Shown in pieces: positions 36,351-45,133 of a DNA stretch of 64,000 nt. Under the pieces are notes generated by a model. It was given only the letters and a program-made list of their open reading frames with translations, ran no database searches and was not told the DNA's origin. Each line of letters opens with the position of its first letter. The first letter of the stretch is position 1. Source of the DNA: Luteibacter yeojuensis (GTDB taxonomy: Bacteria > Pseudomonadota > Gammaproteobacteria > Xanthomonadales > Rhodanobacteraceae); assembly GCF_011742875.1 (NCBI RefSeq), contig NZ_JAAQTL010000001.1, positions 434,001 to 498,000 of the forward strand. Reading direction: 5' to 3'. The position numbers and the translations under genes are program-made.

Positions 36351-36384
36351 AGGCCGCGCTGCAAGGCGCGGCCTTTTTCTTTTT
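36351..36384 (+). terminator. intrinsic terminator of mdh
   Basis: AGGCCGCGC at 36351-36359 pairs with GCGCGGCCT at 36366-36374, followed by TTTTCTTTTT. Confidence 0.92.
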
Positions 36385-36417
36385 GCTCACCTTTGACCTT
36401 GCAACCTTCGAGTCGCC

Positions 36418-37359
36418 ATGGCCCACAGTCCCCGCCTTGTCATCTATGCCGCGCTCGCTGCCAACATCGGCATCGCCGCGGCGAAATTCTTCGCCGCCGC
36501 CGTCAGCGGCAGCTCGGCCATGCTGTCGGAAGGCGTGCACTCGCTCGTGGACAGCGTCAACGAGGTACTCCTGCTGCATGGCCTGCGTCTTTCGCAGAAG
36601 CGGCCCGACCGGCAGAACCCCCTGGGATACGGACGCGAACTGTATTTCTGGAGCTTCATCGTGGCCCTGCTGGTGCTGGCCCTCGGCGCCGGTTTTTCGC
36701 TCTACGAGGGCGTCAGCCACATCCTCTCGCCCGAACCCCTGCGCGATCCGACGATGAACTACATCGTGCTCGCCGTGGGCGTCGCGTTCGAGGGCACGTC
36801 ATGGTGGCTTGCGCTGAAGAGCGTGCGGCGGAGGAAAGGCATGCTCGGTTATTTCGAGGCGTTCCGCACCACCAGGGATCCGACCACGTTCACCGTGCTG
36901 TTCGAGGATACGGCGGCGCTACTGGGCCTCGCGATCGCCGCCACGGGCATCTACTTCTCGCATGCCCTGGGCGATCCGCGCATCGACGGCTGGGCATCCA
37001 TCGGCATTGCCGTGGTGCTTGCGCTGGCCTCCGCGCTGCTGGCCCGGGAAAGCAAGGCGCTGCTCATCGGCGAACCGGCGACCCCGAACCTGCTGGCGAA
37101 GGTCTGCGGCATAGCCGGGCGTGTCAACGGCGTGGAGGCGGTGAACGGCGTGCTCACCCTTCAGGTGGGGCCGGATCATGTGCTGGTGGCGATTTCCGCG
37201 GCCTTCGACGACCGGCTGACCACGGTGGAGATCGAGGAGGTCGTGCGCACCATCGAGGCCCGCACGAAGGAGGCGAACCTGCCGATCGTGGCACTGTTCA
37301 TCAAGCCGCAGACGCCCGAAAGGTGGCGCGAACGGTTACGGGAACTGGACGGCGATTGA
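36418..37359 (+). CDS. cation diffusion facilitator family transporter
   Basis: The 313-residue inner-membrane protein has five to six helices and a cytoplasmic C-terminal domain, as in CDF divalent metal exporters. Metal-site residues are in SEGVHSLVDSVNE (second helix, H and D) and VLFEDTAALLGLAIAATG (fifth helix, E and D; many CDFs have HxxxD here). LGYGRELYFWSFIVALLV is a characteristic block. The departure from the classical Zn site suggests a subfamily whose metal is not certain. It follows mdh after a terminator, with no regulator nearby. Confidence 0.9.
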   Translation: MAHSPRLVIYAALAANIGIAAAKFFAAAVSGSSAMLSEGVHSLVDSVNEVLLLHGLRLSQKRPDRQNPLGYGRELYFWSFIVALLVLALGAGFSLYEGVSHILSPEPLRDPTMNYIVLAVGVAFEGTSWWLALKSVRRRKGMLGYFEAFRTTRDPTTFTVLFEDTAALLGLAIAATGIYFSHALGDPRIDGWASIGIAVVLALASALLARESKALLIGEPATPNLLAKVCGIAGRVNGVEAVNGVLTLQVGPDHVLVAISAAFDDRLTTVEIEEVVRTIEARTKEANLPIVALFIKPQTPERWRERLRELDGD

Positions 37360-37380
37360 GACGCTACGGGAGTGCGCCCT

Positions 37381-37462
37381 TGCGGGAGCCGGCCATGCCG
37401 GCGATCCCGCGGCAGCGGGCAAGCTGCCGCGAGTACCCATCGCCGCGGAAGCGGCTCCCACA
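37381..37462. repeat. REP-like inverted repeat (family 2)
   Basis: This stretch between the convergent transporter and gnd genes has inverted arms (TGCGGGAGCCGGCCATGCCG on the left, GAAGCGGCTCCCACA on the right) and an inner GCGGCAGCGGGCAAGCTGCC hairpin. Its reverse complement matches the element at 3327-3375. It differs from the GCCGCTATAGCGGC family. Confidence 0.75.
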
Positions 37463-37476
37463 CAAAGCGCGCGCGC

Positions 37477-38481
37477 TCAGGAGTGCTCGCCTTCCTTCGG
37501 CGGTTTGCCGCGGCCTTCGATGTGGCCGCCGAAGCCCATGCGCATCGCCGACAGCAGGCGCTCCGCGTAGGTGTGGTCCTGGCGCGAGCGGAAGCGGGCG
37601 AAGAGGGCGGAGGTGAGCACCTCGGCCGGCACGGCCTGCTCGATGGCGGCGTTGACCGTCCAGCGGCCTTCACCGGAATCGTCGACGTACCCGGAATAGT
37701 TGTCGAGCTCCGGGCCCTTCGCCAGCGCGCTGGCGGTGAGGTCGAGCAGCCACGACGAGACCACGCTGCCGCGGCGCCATACCTCGGCGATGTCGGCCAT
37801 GTCGAGCTCGTAGCGTTCGCGCTGGGGCAGGTGGGCGGCGTTGCGGTTCTTCAGGATGTCGAAGCCTTCCGCGAACGACTGCATCATGCCGTACTCGATG
37901 CCGTTGTGGATCATCTTGACGAAATGGCCCGCGCCTGCCGGACCGGCATGCATGTAGCCGTTTTCCACGCGCGGGTCGCGGCCTTCGCGGCCCTCGGTGC
38001 GCGGAATGTCGCCGGCGCCCGGGGCCAGCGTCTTGAAGATGGGGTCGAGATAATCGACCGTGGGCTTGTCGCCGCCGATCATCATGCAGTAACCGCGTTC
38101 GAGGCCCCAGACGCCGCCGGAGGTACCGACGTCGACATAGTGCTGGCCCTTCGCGGCGAGCGTTTCGGCGCGGCGCGCATCGTCCTTGTAGAACGTGTTG
38201 CCGCCGTCGATGACGATGTCGTCCTTGCCGAGCAGGTCGCTGAGCTTCGCGACGGTGGTTTCGGTGATCTCGCCAGCCGGCAGCATGACCCATACCACGC
38301 GGGGCGAGGGCAGGGCCTTGACCAGGGCTTCGAGGGATTCGACCGCCTGGCCGCCATCCTTCGCCAGCGCGTCGCGGGCCGCGGCATTGTTGTCGTAGAC
38401 CACGGTCTCGTGACCGTCCCTCATCAGCCGGCGGGCGATGTTGCCGCCCATGCGGCCCAGTCCGATCAAACCGATTTTCAT
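37477..38481 (-). CDS. gnd: 6-phosphogluconate dehydrogenase (decarboxylating), short form
   Basis: The 334-residue protein oxidises 6-phosphogluconate to ribulose-5-phosphate with NAD or NADP. It starts [20 protein letters not shown] (Rossmann loop), with [22 protein letters not shown] and [23 protein letters not shown] (catalytic Lys and substrate loop). At about 330 residues it belongs to the short GntZ/YqeC branch rather than the 470-residue dimeric form. The start at 38481 has a GAGGA just upstream; an eight-residue extension is possible but less likely. Confidence 0.95.
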   Translation of the reverse strand: MKIGLIGLGRMGGNIARRLMRDGHETVVYDNNAAARDALAKDGGQAVESLEALVKALPSPRVVWVMLPAGEITETTVAKLSDLLGKDDIVIDGGNTFYKDDARRAETLAAKGQHYVDVGTSGGVWGLERGYCMMIGGDKPTVDYLDPIFKTLAPGAGDIPRTEGREGRDPRVENGYMHAGPAGAGHFVKMIHNGIEYGMMQSFAEGFDILKNRNAAHLPQRERYELDMADIAEVWRRGSVVSSWLLDLTASALAKGPELDNYSGYVDDSGEGRWTVNAAIEQAVPAEVLTSALFARFRSRQDHTYAERLLSAMRMGFGGHIEGRGKPPKEGEHS

Positions 38482-38655
38482 GCGTGGGGTCCTCGATGTG
38501 TACACATAAGCACTAGGGTATTGCGGTTATCCAGGCCGTACGCAAGATATACATACGGATACCGTCCGACCCGGGGCAGGAACCTGACTTCCGGCATGCT
38601 GGAGTCCGGATTCGGTTGCCGGTTACGCTGAGGGGTCGTCCCATGAGTGTAGCCG

Positions 38656-40575
38656 ATGAAAAACCTTGTCCGATTGTCGCTCGCTGCCGTGGCGCTCGCC
38701 GGGGCCTTTGCCGCCATGGCCGCCAACTTCGATCCGCGCGAGACTTTCGCGCCCTTCACGTATCCGGAGCCGGTCAACGCGTATCGCTCGGGCAGCGGCA
38801 TGCCGGGGCCGATGTTCTGGCAGAACCGCGCCGATTATGAACTGGCCGCCACGCTCGATCCCGTGAAGAACACGATGAGCGGCAAGGCGACCATCCGCTA
38901 CACGAACAACAGTCCCGACGCGCTCGACGTGCTGTGGCTGCAGCTGGACGAGAACCGCTTCACCGCCGATGCGCGCGGCAACTTCACTTCGGGCAAGGCC
39001 GAGAAGCGCCATACCGACGGTTACCGCATCGCATCGGTGACGGTCGACGGCAAGAAGGCCGACTACATCGTCAGCGACACGCGCATGCAGGTCCGCCTGC
39101 CGGCGCCGCTCGCGGCGAAAGGCGGCAAGATTTCGCTGGCCATCGTCTATTCTTACGATCTTCCTGGCGATTTCGGCGGCCGCACCGGCTTCGCGCCGTC
39201 GAAGAACGGCAACATCTACGAGATGGCCCAGTGGTATCCGCGCATGTGCGTCTACGACGACCTGCGCGGCTGGGATACCGCGCCTTACCTCAACAGCGAG
39301 TTCTACCTCGAGTACGGCGATTTCGACTATGCCGTCACCGTGCCGTCCGACATGATCGTGGCCGGTTCGGGCGAACTGGTGAACCCGGAGGACGTGCTCA
39401 CCGCCACGCAGCGCGAGCGCCTGGCCAGGGCGCGGCAAAGCGACAAGACGGTGATGATCCGCACGGCGGAAGAGGTCTCCGACCCGGCGAGCCGTCCGAA
39501 GAAGGGTGGCACGCTCACCTGGAAGTTCCGCATGAAGAACACGCGCGACGTGGCCTTCGGCGCGTCCACAGCCTATGTGTGGGATGCCGCGCGGATCAAC
39601 CTGCCGGAAGGGAAGACGGCGCTCGCCATGTCGGTCTATCCGGTGGAGAGCGTGGGACAGGATCGCTGGGGCCGTTCGACCGAATACCTGAAGGCGTCGG
39701 TCGAGCATTTCTCCACGAAGTGGTATCCCTACCCGTATCCGGTGGCGATCAACGAGGCGGGCACGGCGGCCAGCGGCATGGAGTACCCGGGGATCGTCTT
39801 CGATCCCATGAGGGCGCCGGCCAAGCCGCTGCACATGGTGACCGCGCACGAGATCGGCCATACCTGGTTCCCCATGATCGTGGGCAGCAACGAGCGTCGT
39901 GACGCGTGGATGGACGAGGGCTTCAACACGTTCATCGACGTGTACGAAGCCGATGCGTTCAACCACGGCGAGTTTGCCCCCAAGCGCGACGCCGAATATG
40001 CGCCGAAGGGTGGCAACCCCGTCGACGAGATCCTGCCGCTGCTGGCCGACCAGGACGCGCCGCCGCTACTGATCGGCGCCGACATGATCAAGGAGAAGTA
40101 CCGCCACCCGGCCACTTACTTCAAGGCGGCGCTTGGCCTCGTTCTGCTTCGCGAGCAGATCGTCGGCCCGGAACGCTTCGATCCCGCCTTCCGCAAATAC
40201 ATCGCCACCTGGGCGTACAGGCATCCGTCGCCGTCGGACTTCTTCCGTCTGATGGAAAGCGAGACAGGCGAGGACCTGTCCTGGTTCTGGCGCGGCTGGT
40301 TCGAGCACAACTGGCAGCTGGACATGTCGGTGGACAAGGTCGACGGCTCGACGGTCACGGTGTCGAACCTGGACCGGCTGGTGATGCCAGCCACCCTCCG
40401 GGTCACCTTCGACGACGCGTCCACCCGCGATATCCGCATTCCGGTGGAAACCTGGCAGCAGCACAAGAGCTTCGACGTGGACGTGCCCGGCGGTCGCAGG
40501 ATCGTCCGCGCGGAAATCGACGCGGACCACAAGATTCCAGACCGCGATCGCGGCAATAATGCGTGGCCCCGCTGA
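38656..40575 (+). CDS. M1-family metallopeptidase, exported
   Basis: The 639-residue protein has a signal peptide (LSLAAVALAGAFAAMAA) and a gluzincin zinc site HEIGHTWFPMIVGSNERRDAWMDEGFNTF (HEx2H with the third ligand Glu 18 residues on). An ASGMEYPGIVFD block stands where aminopeptidase N has GAMEN, and a proton-donor Tyr lies in the KYRHPATYFKAALGL region. It is probably a periplasmic aminopeptidase. It overlaps the next possible start region by 12 nt at most. Nearby genes do not indicate its substrate. Confidence 0.92.
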   Translation: MKNLVRLSLAAVALAGAFAAMAANFDPRETFAPFTYPEPVNAYRSGSGMPGPMFWQNRADYELAATLDPVKNTMSGKATIRYTNNSPDALDVLWLQLDENRFTADARGNFTSGKAEKRHTDGYRIASVTVDGKKADYIVSDTRMQVRLPAPLAAKGGKISLAIVYSYDLPGDFGGRTGFAPSKNGNIYEMAQWYPRMCVYDDLRGWDTAPYLNSEFYLEYGDFDYAVTVPSDMIVAGSGELVNPEDVLTATQRERLARARQSDKTVMIRTAEEVSDPASRPKKGGTLTWKFRMKNTRDVAFGASTAYVWDAARINLPEGKTALAMSVYPVESVGQDRWGRSTEYLKASVEHFSTKWYPYPYPVAINEAGTAASGMEYPGIVFDPMRAPAKPLHMVTAHEIGHTWFPMIVGSNERRDAWMDEGFNTFIDVYEADAFNHGEFAPKRDAEYAPKGGNPVDEILPLLADQDAPPLLIGADMIKEKYRHPATYFKAALGLVLLREQIVGPERFDPAFRKYIATWAYRHPSPSDFFRLMESETGEDLSWFWRGWFEHNWQLDMSVDKVDGSTVTVSNLDRLVMPATLRVTFDDASTRDIRIPVETWQQHKSFDVDVPGGRRIVRAEIDADHKIPDRDRGNNAWPR

Positions 40576-40586
40576 CGGACCGCCCG

Positions 40587-41228
40587 ATGTCGAACCGTAC
40601 CACCGCCGTGTCCAACCTCTTCGCCATCGTCGTCGCGGCGGTGGCGTGGCCCACACTCGTGCTGCAGTACTGGCTCATCGTCTGGTCGGGCTCGCTCGGG
40701 GCGGTGACGATCCGTTATTTCAGCTTCTTCACCATCCTCTCGAACCTGCTGGTGGCGCTCGTCGCCGCGTCCGCGGCGACGGGCGGCAACTGGGCGCCCA
40801 TGCGGCTCCTGCGCGCACCGCGGGTCCGCGGGCTCGCCGCCGTGTCCATCGCGGTAACGGGCCTGGTCTACCTGGTGGTATTGCGCTCGTTGTGGCACCC
40901 CCTGGGGCCCCAGCTGATCGCCGACCGCTCGCTGCACTACGTGATACCCATGCTGTATCTGGCGTGGTGGCTGGCCCTGCTGCCGCACGGCGGCCTGGTA
41001 TGGCACGACGCCTTGCGCTGGCTGTGGTTCCCCTTTCTCTTCGCCCTCTGGACCTTCGTGCGCGGCGCGATCGTCGACGAATATCCCTATCCGTTTCTCG
41101 ACGTCGGCCAACTGGGCTATCCGGCGGCATTGCTCAACGCGACGCTGGTAGCTGTCCTGTTCCTGGTGCTGGGCGTAGCCCTGGTGACCCTGGACAAGGC
41201 CCTGGGTAAGCGATCCACCGACGGGTAG
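40587..41228 (+). CDS. Pr6Pr-family membrane protein
   Basis: A 213-residue protein with six hydrophobic segments. FAIVVAAVAWPTLVLQYWLI, IRYFSFFTILSNLLVALVAA, HYVIPMLYLAWWLALLP, WFPFLFALWTFVRGAIVDEYPYPFLDV are recognised pieces of the Pr6Pr family (six conserved prolines), whose function is unknown. ATG 40587 is chosen as the start; an earlier ATG at 40563 would overlap the peptidase gene. Confidence 0.85.
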   Translation: MSNRTTAVSNLFAIVVAAVAWPTLVLQYWLIVWSGSLGAVTIRYFSFFTILSNLLVALVAASAATGGNWAPMRLLRAPRVRGLAAVSIAVTGLVYLVVLRSLWHPLGPQLIADRSLHYVIPMLYLAWWLALLPHGGLVWHDALRWLWFPFLFALWTFVRGAIVDEYPYPFLDVGQLGYPAALLNATLVAVLFLVLGVALVTLDKALGKRSTDG

Positions 41229-41258
41229 GAAGGCACCCGAGGGGACTACAATGGCGGC

Positions 41259-43091
41259 ATGATCTTCCGCTGGTTCGAATCCCTCATCGACATCTTCCGC
41301 GAGGCGCCCGACCAGGCGCCGCCGAAGGGTGTCGTGCGTTTCTACGCGTACTACCTGCGCCAGGTCTGGAAGATCTTCGCGGCGACGCTCGTCGTCGGCC
41401 TGGCGGTGGCGTTGATCGAGGTAGCGCTGTTCGACTTCCTCGGCCGCGTCGTGGACATGGCACAGAAGACCCCGGCGGCCGTGTTCTTCCAGACGCACTG
41501 GCGCACGCTGGCCTGGATGGCCTTCGTCGTGGTCGTGCTCCGGCCGCTGGCCATGGGCCTGCACGACCTGCTGGTGAACCAGGCGCTGAGCCCCGGCATG
41601 ACCAACATGGTGCGTTGGCAGCATCACCGCTATGTACTGAAGCAGAGCCTGGCGTTCTTCCAGAACGATTTCGCAGGCCGCATCGCCAATCGCATCATGC
41701 AGACCGCGCCGTCGCTGCGCGAGTCCGCGGTGCAGGTGGTGGATGCGCTCTGGTACGTGAGCGTCTATGCGGGCACCTCGGTCTATCTGTTCGCGAAGGC
41801 CGACGTTCGCCTGGCGCTGCCGCTGGTGGGATGGATCCTCTGTTATATCGGCATGCTGGTGTTCTTCGTGCCACGGGTGAAGGAGCGTTCCTGGCGTGCC
41901 TCCGAAGCCCGCTCCAAGCTGATGGGCCGCATCGTCGACGGGTACAGCAACATCATCACGCTCAAGTTGTTCGCGCATACGCACCGCGAGGAGGCCTATG
42001 CGCAGGAGGCGATGCGCGAGCAGACCGACAAGGTGCGTTCGTCCAGTCGCATGGTGACCGGGATGGATGTCTCGATCACCTCGCTCAACGGCCTGCTGAT
42101 CGCGGGCACGAGTGCCCTGGCGTTGTGGCTGTGGGTGCGCGGCATGGTGTCGACGGGCCAGGTGGCGCTCGCGGTGGGCCTGGTGATCCGTATCAACAAC
42201 ATGTCCGGCTGGATCATGTGGGTGGTCAACGGCATCTTCGAGAACGTGGGCACGGTGCAGGACGGCATCACCACGATCTCGCAGGAGCGCACGGTACTGG
42301 ACCGCGAGGACGCGGTGCCGCTGCGGGTGACCCGAGGCGAGGTCCGTTTCGACGACATCCATTTCCATTACGGCAAGGCCGGCGGCGTCATCGCGGGCCT
42401 GGACCTCATCGTGCGGCCGGGCGAGAAGATTGGACTCGTCGGCCCCTCGGGCGCCGGCAAGACCACGCTGGTGAACGTGATGCTGCGCCTCTACGACCTC
42501 GAGGACGGCCACATCGCCATCGACGGGCAGGACATCGCGAAGGTCACCCAGGAATCCCTGCGCTCGCACATCGGCGTGGTGACCCAGGACACCTCGCTGC
42601 TGCATCGCTCGATCCGCGACAACCTGCTTTATGGCCGCCCCGACGCGACCGAAGCCGAGATGCTGGCCGCGGTGCGCCAGGCGCGGGCGGACGAATTCAT
42701 CCCGGGACTCTCCGACGGGGAGGGGCGGACGGGCTTCGATGCCCATGCGGGCGAGCGCGGGGTAAAGCTGTCCGGCGGGCAGCGGCAGCGCATCGCCATC
42801 GCGCGCGTGCTGCTGAAGGATGCCCCGATCCTGGTGCTGGACGAGGCCACCTCGGCCCTGGATTCGGAGGCGGAGGCGGCGATCCAGGAGAGCCTGGAAA
42901 TCCTGATGCGCGGCAAGACCGTGATCGCCATCGCCCATCGCCTCTCGACCATCGCGAGGATGGACCGCCTGGTGGTGATGGAGCGTGGCGCCATCGTCGA
43001 AACCGGCACGCACGCGGAACTGATCGCGCATGGCGGCCTGTATGCCAGGCTTTGGGCGCACCAGACCGGCGGCTTTGTCGGGGTGGAATAG
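41259..43091 (+). CDS. ABC exporter, fused permease and ATPase (MsbA/ABCB type)
   Basis: The 610-residue half-transporter has a six-helix domain and an ATPase domain (Walker A GPSGAGKTT, Q-loop VTQDTSLLHRS, signature KLSGGQRQRIAIAR, Walker B ILVLDEATSALD, switch His in IAIAHRLSTIARM). It works as a homodimer. Without a peptidase domain it is not related in function to the C39 exporters of the islands. The cargo cannot be read; lipid or drug export is typical. It is preceded by the Pr6Pr gene by 30 bp and followed by a palindromic repeat. Confidence 0.93.
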   Translation: MIFRWFESLIDIFREAPDQAPPKGVVRFYAYYLRQVWKIFAATLVVGLAVALIEVALFDFLGRVVDMAQKTPAAVFFQTHWRTLAWMAFVVVVLRPLAMGLHDLLVNQALSPGMTNMVRWQHHRYVLKQSLAFFQNDFAGRIANRIMQTAPSLRESAVQVVDALWYVSVYAGTSVYLFAKADVRLALPLVGWILCYIGMLVFFVPRVKERSWRASEARSKLMGRIVDGYSNIITLKLFAHTHREEAYAQEAMREQTDKVRSSSRMVTGMDVSITSLNGLLIAGTSALALWLWVRGMVSTGQVALAVGLVIRINNMSGWIMWVVNGIFENVGTVQDGITTISQERTVLDREDAVPLRVTRGEVRFDDIHFHYGKAGGVIAGLDLIVRPGEKIGLVGPSGAGKTTLVNVMLRLYDLEDGHIAIDGQDIAKVTQESLRSHIGVVTQDTSLLHRSIRDNLLYGRPDATEAEMLAAVRQARADEFIPGLSDGEGRTGFDAHAGERGVKLSGGQRQRIAIARVLLKDAPILVLDEATSALDSEAEAAIQESLEILMRGKTVIAIAHRLSTIARMDRLVVMERGAIVETGTHAELIAHGGLYARLWAHQTGGFVGVE

Positions 43092-43095
43092 CTGG

Positions 43096-43181
43096 CTGTA
43101 GGAGCCGCTATAGCGGCGAGAAGCCAGCGAAGCGATGAAGCCGCGAGGTAAGCCCCCTCGCCGCTATAGCGGCTCCTACAG
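43096..43181. repeat. paired palindromic repeat (GCCGCTATAGCGGC family)
   Basis: The best-preserved copy: arms CTGTAGGAGCCGCTATAGCG and its inverted partner ending GGCTCCTACAG are each 25 bp, with a 36-bp spacer (AAGCCAGCGAAGCGATGAAG and so on). It lies between the convergent exporter and LysR genes. Confidence 0.93.
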
Positions 43182-43186
43182 TTTCG

Positions 43187-44065
43187 TCACCCGCGAGGCT
43201 CCTGCGCCTCGCGCTCGATCCATCCAATGAACGCCAGCGCCGCCGCCGAAGGCGGGCGGTGGGCGGAGTGCGCTACGTAGTACGCGAACCGCGTCGGCAG
43301 CTCCGGGCCGGGCAGGCGCACCAGCCGTCCGTCGGCGAGGTGTGCCGTGGCCAGCCGTGTCCGCGCGAGCACGGCGCCCAACCCGATCGCGGCCGCGTTC
43401 AGGCTGTCAGCGGAGTCGCTGATGGTGTGTACGGTGCCTTTGCGCGGATACCGTACCCCGGCCGCCTTGAACCACTCGCGCCAGCCCTCGGGAGCGATGT
43501 CGGTCAGCAGGGGCAGGGCGGCGACATCGCAGATGTCCTGCACCCGCGCCGCGAGCTCGGGCGATGCCAGCGGCTGGAGCGAGTCGTTCATCAGGAACCG
43601 CGATGTCACGCCCGACCATTGCCCGAAGCCGTAGCGGATGCCGAGGTCCGGGCCGCCTTCGTCGAAGCGTGCCAGGGCGCGGTCGGTATCGATGGAAAGC
43701 CGGATATCCGGATGGGCGTCGATGAACCGGCGGAGCCTCGGCGTGAGCCAGTTCGCCGCCAGCGAAGGCAGCACACTGAGACGGAGGCCGTTCTCGCGCC
43801 GGTGCTGGCGCAGGCTGTCCAGCACCGACTCCACATCGGCCAGGGCCGAACCCGCGGCGTCCGCCAGCAGACGGCCCTCGGGGGTGAGGGCCACGCCGCG
43901 GGCATGTCGCTGGAACAGGCTCACCCCCAGGGACACTTCGAGCTTGCGTACGTGGTGACTGACCGCGCTCGCCGTGAGGTGCAGCTCCTCGGCCGCGTGC
44001 GCGAAGTTCTGGTGGCGTGCCGCGGAGGCGAAGGCGGCGAGGGCAGGGAGCAGAGCGGAACGCAT
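43187..44065 (-). CDS. LysR-family transcriptional regulator (GcvA-like)
   Basis: The 292-residue regulator has an N-terminal winged helix-turn-helix (FASAARHQNFAHAAEELHLT, ASAVSHHVRKLE) and a C-terminal effector-binding domain (residues about 90-290). It is divergent from the EamA-type exporter at 44164 with about 100 bp between, the usual LysR-target layout, so it probably controls that exporter and itself. The inducer is not known. Confidence 0.93.
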   Translation of the reverse strand: MRSALLPALAAFASAARHQNFAHAAEELHLTASAVSHHVRKLEVSLGVSLFQRHARGVALTPEGRLLADAAGSALADVESVLDSLRQHRRENGLRLSVLPSLAANWLTPRLRRFIDAHPDIRLSIDTDRALARFDEGGPDLGIRYGFGQWSGVTSRFLMNDSLQPLASPELAARVQDICDVAALPLLTDIAPEGWREWFKAAGVRYPRKGTVHTISDSADSLNAAAIGLGAVLARTRLATAHLADGRLVRLPGPELPTRFAYYVAHSAHRPPSAAALAFIGWIEREAQEPRG

Positions 44066-44163
44066 GCGAGGGATGAATCAGATGAGAGGCTGGCTTGCAA
44101 AGGATGCGCTTGTCGCGCCTCCGGTTCCAGCGACAATAGTCACTAGCCACAAGTGAGGTTCGC

Positions 44164-45066
44164 ATGTCGTCCGCTGCAGACTCCCCCATCGATTCCCTCG
44201 CCCCGACGGCGGACCGCGACTGGCGCACGCCGGTCGAGCTCGTGGCCCTCGGCGCCATCTGGGGCGGCTCATTCCTCTTCATGCGCGTGGCGGCGAAGGA
44301 CTTCGGTCCGTTCCCCATGGTCTTCACGCGCCTCGCGTTCGGCTCGGCCATCCTGCTGCCGTTGTTGTGGCGCGCACGCTCGACCCTCCGCCTCGCCCAC
44401 CTGTGGAAGATGCTGGCCATGGGCGCGCTGAGCGCCGCCATTCCGTTCACCCTGTTCGCCTGGGGTGCCGAACGAGCCCCCGCTGGCATCGGCGCCATCG
44501 CCAACAGCATGACGGTGCTCTTTGCCGCGCTCGTGGCCTTCGTCGGCTTCGGCGAGAAGATCGGCACGCGCAAGGCCATCGCCCTCGTCGCGGGCTTCGT
44601 GGGGGTGGTCATCCTCGCCAGCGGCCGCACGGCCGGCGAAAACGTCGCTCCCGCCGCCCTCGCCGGCGCCGCCGCGTCCTTCTGTTATGGCCTGGCCGGC
44701 AATCTCATCAAGAAATACCTCGCCGACATCGCGCCCACGGCGGTGGCCGCCGGCTGCCTGCTCGGCGCGACCATCCTGATGGCGCCCCTGGCGGCGGTCA
44801 CCTGGCCCGACGCGGCCATCCCGGCGAAGTCCTGGGCCGCCGTCGTCGCCCTCGGCGTGCTCTCCACCGGCCTGGCTTATGCGTTCTATTTCCGCCTGAT
44901 CCAGCGTATCGGCGCGCCGCGAGCGGCCACCTCCACCTACCTGGTGCCGCTGTTCGGCGTGGGCTGGGCGTGGATGTTCCTGGGCGAGGCCCTGACGCCG
45001 ACGATGGCCCTGGCAGGCGTCATCATCCTGGGCAGCGTCATTTTCAGCCAGAAACGCAAGGCCTGA
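44164..45066 (+). CDS. EamA/DMT-family metabolite exporter
   Basis: A 300-residue protein with ten membrane helices in two EamA repeats. ALGAIWGGSFLFMRVAAKDFGP is the typical first helix of the drug/metabolite transporter family, and LGVLSTGLAYAFYFRLIQRIGA and YLVPLFGVGWAWMFLGE mark the second repeat. It is divergent from a LysR gene that likely regulates it. Substrate unknown; amino acids or related compounds are common. Confidence 0.92.
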   Translation: MSSAADSPIDSLAPTADRDWRTPVELVALGAIWGGSFLFMRVAAKDFGPFPMVFTRLAFGSAILLPLLWRARSTLRLAHLWKMLAMGALSAAIPFTLFAWGAERAPAGIGAIANSMTVLFAALVAFVGFGEKIGTRKAIALVAGFVGVVILASGRTAGENVAPAALAGAAASFCYGLAGNLIKKYLADIAPTAVAAGCLLGATILMAPLAAVTWPDAAIPAKSWAAVVALGVLSTGLAYAFYFRLIQRIGAPRAATSTYLVPLFGVGWAWMFLGEALTPTMALAGVIILGSVIFSQKRKA

Positions 45067-45133
45067 TCGATCCCTTTCGCCGGAGGCGCGGCATCGACTA
45101 GTCTCGGCTCTCTTCATACAGCCGGGACTCTCC

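Noticed and set aside
40116..43061. Minus-strand frame of 981 codons across the M1 peptidase, Pr6Pr and ABC exporter genes
   Set aside because: It crosses three conserved plus-strand genes, and its product is biased in His, Arg and Gln with no domains.
41259..43091. This ABC exporter considered as part of a third bacteriocin system
   Set aside because: It has no C39 peptidase domain, no leader-peptide gene and no HlyD partner nearby, and core-like GC.
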